A stretch of 64,000 nucleotides of DNA, from positions 1,798,001 to 1,862,000 of the forward strand of contig NZ_CP108109.1 of the NCBI RefSeq assembly GCF_036199905.1, given 5' to 3'. The stretch comes from Streptomyces sp. NBC_00223 (GTDB taxonomy: Bacteria > Actinomycetota > Actinomycetes > Streptomycetales > Streptomycetaceae). Shown piece by piece: positions 61,501 through 64,000 of the stretch. A program made the translations under genes and the position numbers. Below the pieces are notes generated by a model. It had not been told where the DNA came from and did no database searches. It saw only the letters and a program-made list of their open reading frames with translations. The first letter of the stretch is position 1; every line of letters starts with the position of its first letter.

Positions 61501-63542
61501 GCCGATTCCTTGAGGCCGGGCGGGAGTTCGAACGCGCGATACCGGCGTGGACGGCGCTGGTGGCGGATCTGGGCCGCGTCCAAGGTGACCATGATCCGGC
61601 CACGCTGGAGGCGCGCGGCGAACTCGTCCGGCTGCTGTGCACCACCCGAGGGCCACGGGAGGCGGCCGCCGAACTCCGCGTGCTGCGCGACGGTCTCGCG
61701 CGGACCGGACCGGCCGACCTCGGCCGGGTGGTGGGGATCAGAATGGCGCTGATCGCGTGCCATGCCCAGGCCGGTGACCGGGAGACCGCCGCCGCCCTCG
61801 CCCAGGAGGCCCTGCGCGACCGGATCGCGCTGCACGGCGCGGACCACCCGAAGACCCTGCTCGTCCGGGCGATCGCCCTCTCCTGCGGGATCTACCCGCC
61901 GGGGGAGGAACAGCGCGCGGCCATCGGGGAGTTGACGGAGCTGCTGGACAGGCTGGCGGCGGCGCCGGGTCCGGACGACAAGCAACTCGTCTCCCTGCGG
62001 TCGCGGCTCGCGGAGATGTACGCCGACGCCGGGGACCACGTACGCGCGCTGGAGATCACCGCCGCCGCGCTGCCCGCCCTGGAGAAGGCGATCGGTCCGG
62101 AACACCCCGCGGTGCTGCGCCTGCGTGGGCACGAGGCCTGGTGGAGGTTCCGGTCCGGTGACTTCGCGGGGGCCGTCTCCGCGCTGCGGACCCTGCTCGA
62201 CATCGAGTCGTGCGCGCTGGGCCCCGACCACGAGAGCACCCTGGTGACCCGGGGCCGGCTGGCCCGCGCGCTGCGCAAGGCCGGGGAGCCGGGAGAGGCG
62301 GCGGTCCAGGCGCGGCTGCGGCTCGACGGCCTGATCCGGTCCCGTGGTCCCCGGGACAAGGAGGTACCGAAGGCCCGCGCGTCACTCGTCGCGCTGCTCA
62401 GGGCGGCCGGGGAGCACGACGCGGCCGTGGAACAGGCGGGCCTGCTGGTCACGGAGAGCACGGAGACCCTCGGCGCCGACCATCCGGCGACGCTCGACGC
62501 CCGCGACACGCTCGCCGCGGCGCAGGGTGGCGCCGGGCACACCGAGCGGGCGCTCGCCACCTTGCGGGCGCTGCTGGCCGACCGGATCGCGCTCCAGGGG
62601 CCCACTCACCCCGAGACCCTGGTCTGCCGCGGCGATCTGGCCCACCGTCTGGGGGAATCGGGGGATACGGCGGGGGCCCGGGACCTGTTCGAGGAATTGC
62701 TGACGGACAGCCTGGCGGTGCTCGGCCCCCGCGACGAGCGCACCTTCGACATCAGGGCGGACCTGGCCCGGTGGCGCGACGCGGCCGGTGACGTCCGAGG
62801 GGCCGCCGAGGTGAACGAGGCGCTGCTCGCCGATCTCGTAGAGGTGTTCGGCGAGCGGAACTCGGCAGTGGTCGCGGCCCGCGCGTTGCTGGCGAGGCGG
62901 CTGGACGTCCTGGGCGAGCACGCCGAGGCGGCACGGGTGACCGCGGCGCTGCTCCGGGCGGCCCTGGACGGTCCGGGCACCTCCCCCGCGAGCGTGGTGG
63001 AGATCCGGCAGGCGCTGGTCACCCGGCGGGAGAACGCCGACGACCCGGCGGGCGCGTACGCCGCCGCGCTCCCGCTTGTCGAGGATCTGACCCGGCTGCG
63101 CGGCCCGGACGATCCGGCCACCCTGACGGAACGTGCCCACGCGGCCGAACTCCGGTGGCGGAGCGGTGAGGACGCCGAGGCGCTGACGGAACTCCTCGCC
63201 GTGGTCGGCCCGTTCACCGCGGTGTTCGGCCCCGACGCCGTGCCCACCCTCTCGGTCCGCAATCTGATCGCGGTGCTGCACGGCACGACGGTCGGGCCTG
63301 ACCGGGCCGTCGATCTGTTCGTCCCCCTCGTCGGGGATCTGGTACGCGTCCTCGGCGCCGATCACCCCCACACCCTCAGCAGCCGGCACAGCCTCGCGGA
63401 GTTGCGGGGCCGGGCCGGCGACACCGCGGGAGCCGTCACCGCCTTCGAGGATCTTCTCGCGGACGCGGTACGCGCGCTGGGCGAGTCGCACCCGATCCCG
63501 AAGAAGGCACGCGCGCGCCTGGACCGGTGGCGGGAGGGGTGA
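58563..63542 (+). CDS. STAND (NB-ARC-like) NTPase with long TPR array
   Basis: A 1659-residue signal-transduction ATPase from GTG 58563. The first 130 residues hold no known domain but include QIGRIPPPASCFQHR, common before the NTPase in Streptomyces. Walker A is GGGGVGKTQ (about residue 140), Walker B RRWLIVLDDVSD (about 217) and GHLPLALSQAAAYL (about 337). A Pro/Ala-rich insert lies near 440. From about residue 570 to the end, 20 or so TPR-like units follow, marked by LGPDHPxTLxxR and GDxxxAxxxxxxLLADR with a period near 42. Such proteins oligomerise on ligand binding and may be immune sensors. Nucleotide and target are unknown. Confidence 0.88.
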   Translation: MKWPKRRGGADGSAESLLLGRIDLSGTGPATASSHGIAISGIGVINQVSVAPEPRQPVSWPYQIGRIPPPASCFQHRDAMAVLRGSARTSRPSGAAQLRSSTAQETAATPQLPSSTVPETTGAAQPPSTATEPAVACHVLTGGGGVGKTQVAARFAHEMSARGRVDLLVWASGATRDGIVSVYARAAVDICGADGAAEEVAAEAFLSYLQTCERRWLIVLDDVSDPADLRGLWPPATAYGHTLITTRRRESALRGHARRTLEVGLFTPAQSVRYLAEKLGPQPGTATEPGTVTEYADGPETSTGTGTGTGAGTEDDTRPGDADPPPDPELAALADDLGHLPLALSQAAAYLMDEGLSPREYRARLAERRPLVEVLPDDSGLPDEQRVTVAAVWSLSVDQADTLVPRGLARPMLHLCSLLGSDGILESVLTSLPVRRYLGMLPTAPEQPAAPEQPAAPAVPADPAAPEPPTKPLAPADRKEPAAHEEPDHQAPPLIVPVSQEEARSALRALHRLSLVDHTTRTPPTVRVHQLTQRATRDTLAEKTLAVAAGTLAGALYLVWPKDEFAPETSYLRAATNALYGNAGWALWVGPPEVRAVLYRTVTSLGSLGQPRAAARSCAALVTPARRTLGDDDPEVLTVRSLHAYWQGQAGDVEGALAERRALTEDAARVHGPEGYGALEARTLLAEALNAAGDAAEGVRVAREVLAEAERLLGPDHELTLVTRFVLASCRGQCENPSEAATAYAELLPALERVFGPDAPTTLSARGNMAYFLGEAGDAHQAVAVYEQVVADRVRTMGPAHPATLRSRANLAERRRHAGDDERAVMEFEELLADQRRLLDPLHPQTMVTRNNLALLRGNTGDPAGAAAALEALLADRLGVLGAQHPHTLQTRVILAEMQAESGDLTTALRTSETAVAELSRVMGPENPYTLYARMRRLFWQARDGDPLDAAARMAELHDTQKRVLGPDARDTLQSAVHVCRFLEAGREFERAIPAWTALVADLGRVQGDHDPATLEARGELVRLLCTTRGPREAAAELRVLRDGLARTGPADLGRVVGIRMALIACHAQAGDRETAAALAQEALRDRIALHGADHPKTLLVRAIALSCGIYPPGEEQRAAIGELTELLDRLAAAPGPDDKQLVSLRSRLAEMYADAGDHVRALEITAAALPALEKAIGPEHPAVLRLRGHEAWWRFRSGDFAGAVSALRTLLDIESCALGPDHESTLVTRGRLARALRKAGEPGEAAVQARLRLDGLIRSRGPRDKEVPKARASLVALLRAAGEHDAAVEQAGLLVTESTETLGADHPATLDARDTLAAAQGGAGHTERALATLRALLADRIALQGPTHPETLVCRGDLAHRLGESGDTAGARDLFEELLTDSLAVLGPRDERTFDIRADLARWRDAAGDVRGAAEVNEALLADLVEVFGERNSAVVAARALLARRLDVLGEHAEAARVTAALLRAALDGPGTSPASVVEIRQALVTRRENADDPAGAYAAALPLVEDLTRLRGPDDPATLTERAHAAELRWRSGEDAEALTELLAVVGPFTAVFGPDAVPTLSVRNLIAVLHGTTVGPDRAVDLFVPLVGDLVRVLGADHPHTLSSRHSLAELRGRAGDTAGAVTAFEDLLADAVRALGESHPIPKKARARLDRWREG

Positions 63543-63546
63543 AGGA

Positions 63547-63632
63547 GGCGCCGCCCGCACCGAGGCGGCGCCCACCCACAACCCGCAGGGCAGCAGCCGC
63601 TCGGCCACGCTCAGTCGCTCAGAGCGTGGCCG
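63547..63632. terminator. Two hairpins between convergent genes
   Basis: The first has arms GGCGCCGCC and GGCGGCGCC (63547-63555 and 63564-63572). The second has 10-bp arms CGGCCACGCT and AGCGTGGCCG (63602-63632) and overlaps the stop codon of the GNAT gene. Both lie between the STAND gene and the acetyltransferase and could end transcription from either side. Confidence 0.65.
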
Positions 63633-64000
63633 GGATGCGCAGAAGCATCTTGACGTGGTCGTCCTCGCGCCCGTCCTCTTCCCAGCCCTGACGGACGTAG
63701 AAGGCGCGGGCGCGGGCGTTGGGGGCGAAGACCTCAAGGCGGGCGGTGGTGAGCTTGGCGGCGTGCCACACCGCGACGCATCCCCGGTGCAGCGCCGTAC
63801 CGGTGCCGGTGCGCCACACCTCGGGGTCGATGTGGAAGTGCATCAGCTTGTCCCCGTCGAACCTGGCCCCGACCACGGCGAAGCCGACGACGTGATCGCG
63901 GCGGGTGGCGCAGAGCACGGTGTACTCGCGCGAGAGGATCGCCCGCTCGGTCCCCTGCCGCTGGCGTTCCAGCTCCTCGGGGCCGCCGTACGCCTCGGTC
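63619..64000 (-). CDS. GNAT family N-acetyltransferase, partial
   Basis: The C-terminal 126 residues of a GNAT enzyme; the start lies beyond the right edge. The acetyl-CoA-binding region is recognisable: MHFHIDPEVWRTGTGTALHR gives the beta-4 strand and the RxxGxGxxL-like loop. LEVFAPNARARAFYVRQGWE gives the conserved N-x-R-A-x-x-F-Y-x-x-x-G-(F/W) block, with the Tyr that often serves as general acid. The upstream part (ELERQRQGTERAILSRE) is in frame. The substrate cannot be inferred. Confidence 0.9.
   Translation of the reverse strand, partial: TEAYGGPEELERQRQGTERAILSREYTVLCATRRDHVVGFAVVGARFDGDKLMHFHIDPEVWRTGTGTALHRGCVAVWHAAKLTTARLEVFAPNARARAFYVRQGWEEDGREDDHVKMLLRIPATL

Overview
The window is a chromosomal stretch of a high-G+C actinomycete, almost certainly a Streptomyces. 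Third codon positions are nearly all G or C, and TTA codons are rare and sit in regulatory genes. Several promoters look leaderless. Two glutamine synthetases (GSI glnA and GSII glnII), each with a GlnR-type operator, frame the region. No RNA genes were found.

Layout. 1-3536 is conserved core: a DUF4191 membrane protein, an RDD membrane protein and glnA. From the glnA stop codon to about 24 kb lies an accessory island. Its first part (3533-12648, minus strand) is a four-gene operon: a PIWI-like protein of the pPIWI-RE type, a DinG/XPD-like Fe-S helicase, a Zn-ribbon/REase-like protein and a Cas4/RecB-like PD-(D/E)XK nuclease. This is a predicted nucleic-acid-targeting defence system and the most interesting object here. 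A Ser/Thr kinase gene with a TTA codon is divergent from it. Next comes an AfsR-like SARP-STAND regulator split by an ISAs1-family insertion sequence, with clear terminal repeats and a 10-bp target duplication. The rest of the island holds regulatory and hypothetical genes and a decayed toxin-antitoxin pair ending at a chimeric junction near 23.9 kb.

24-52.6 kb is more ordinary Streptomyces sequence. It holds a KimA-like transporter, a deletion scar joining LacI and discoidin-domain remnants, two head-to-head condensation-domain paralogues, a Fpg/Nei glycosylase, a Fic protein, a Gfo/Idh/MocA oxidoreductase, a heterodimeric ABC exporter with one degenerate ATP site, an SDR, and a SNF2 helicase whose 3' end is built from repeats. 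Four exported or envelope genes follow, flanked on both sides by one family of palindromic repeats. After them come a leaderless HTH/Clp_N pair, an ArsR-like regulator, a quinone reductase, a second Gfo/Idh/MocA enzyme and a tautomerase.

52.6-54.7 kb is a second patch of foreign, partly broken DNA: a hypothetical gene, an integrase 3' remnant, and a toxin-tail/immunity-like pair that abuts the glnII operator. From glnII to the right edge are a sigma-like membrane protein, a small membrane protein paired with a 1659-residue STAND/TPR NTPase, and a partial GNAT acetyltransferase. Functions come from motifs read by eye; no database search was run.
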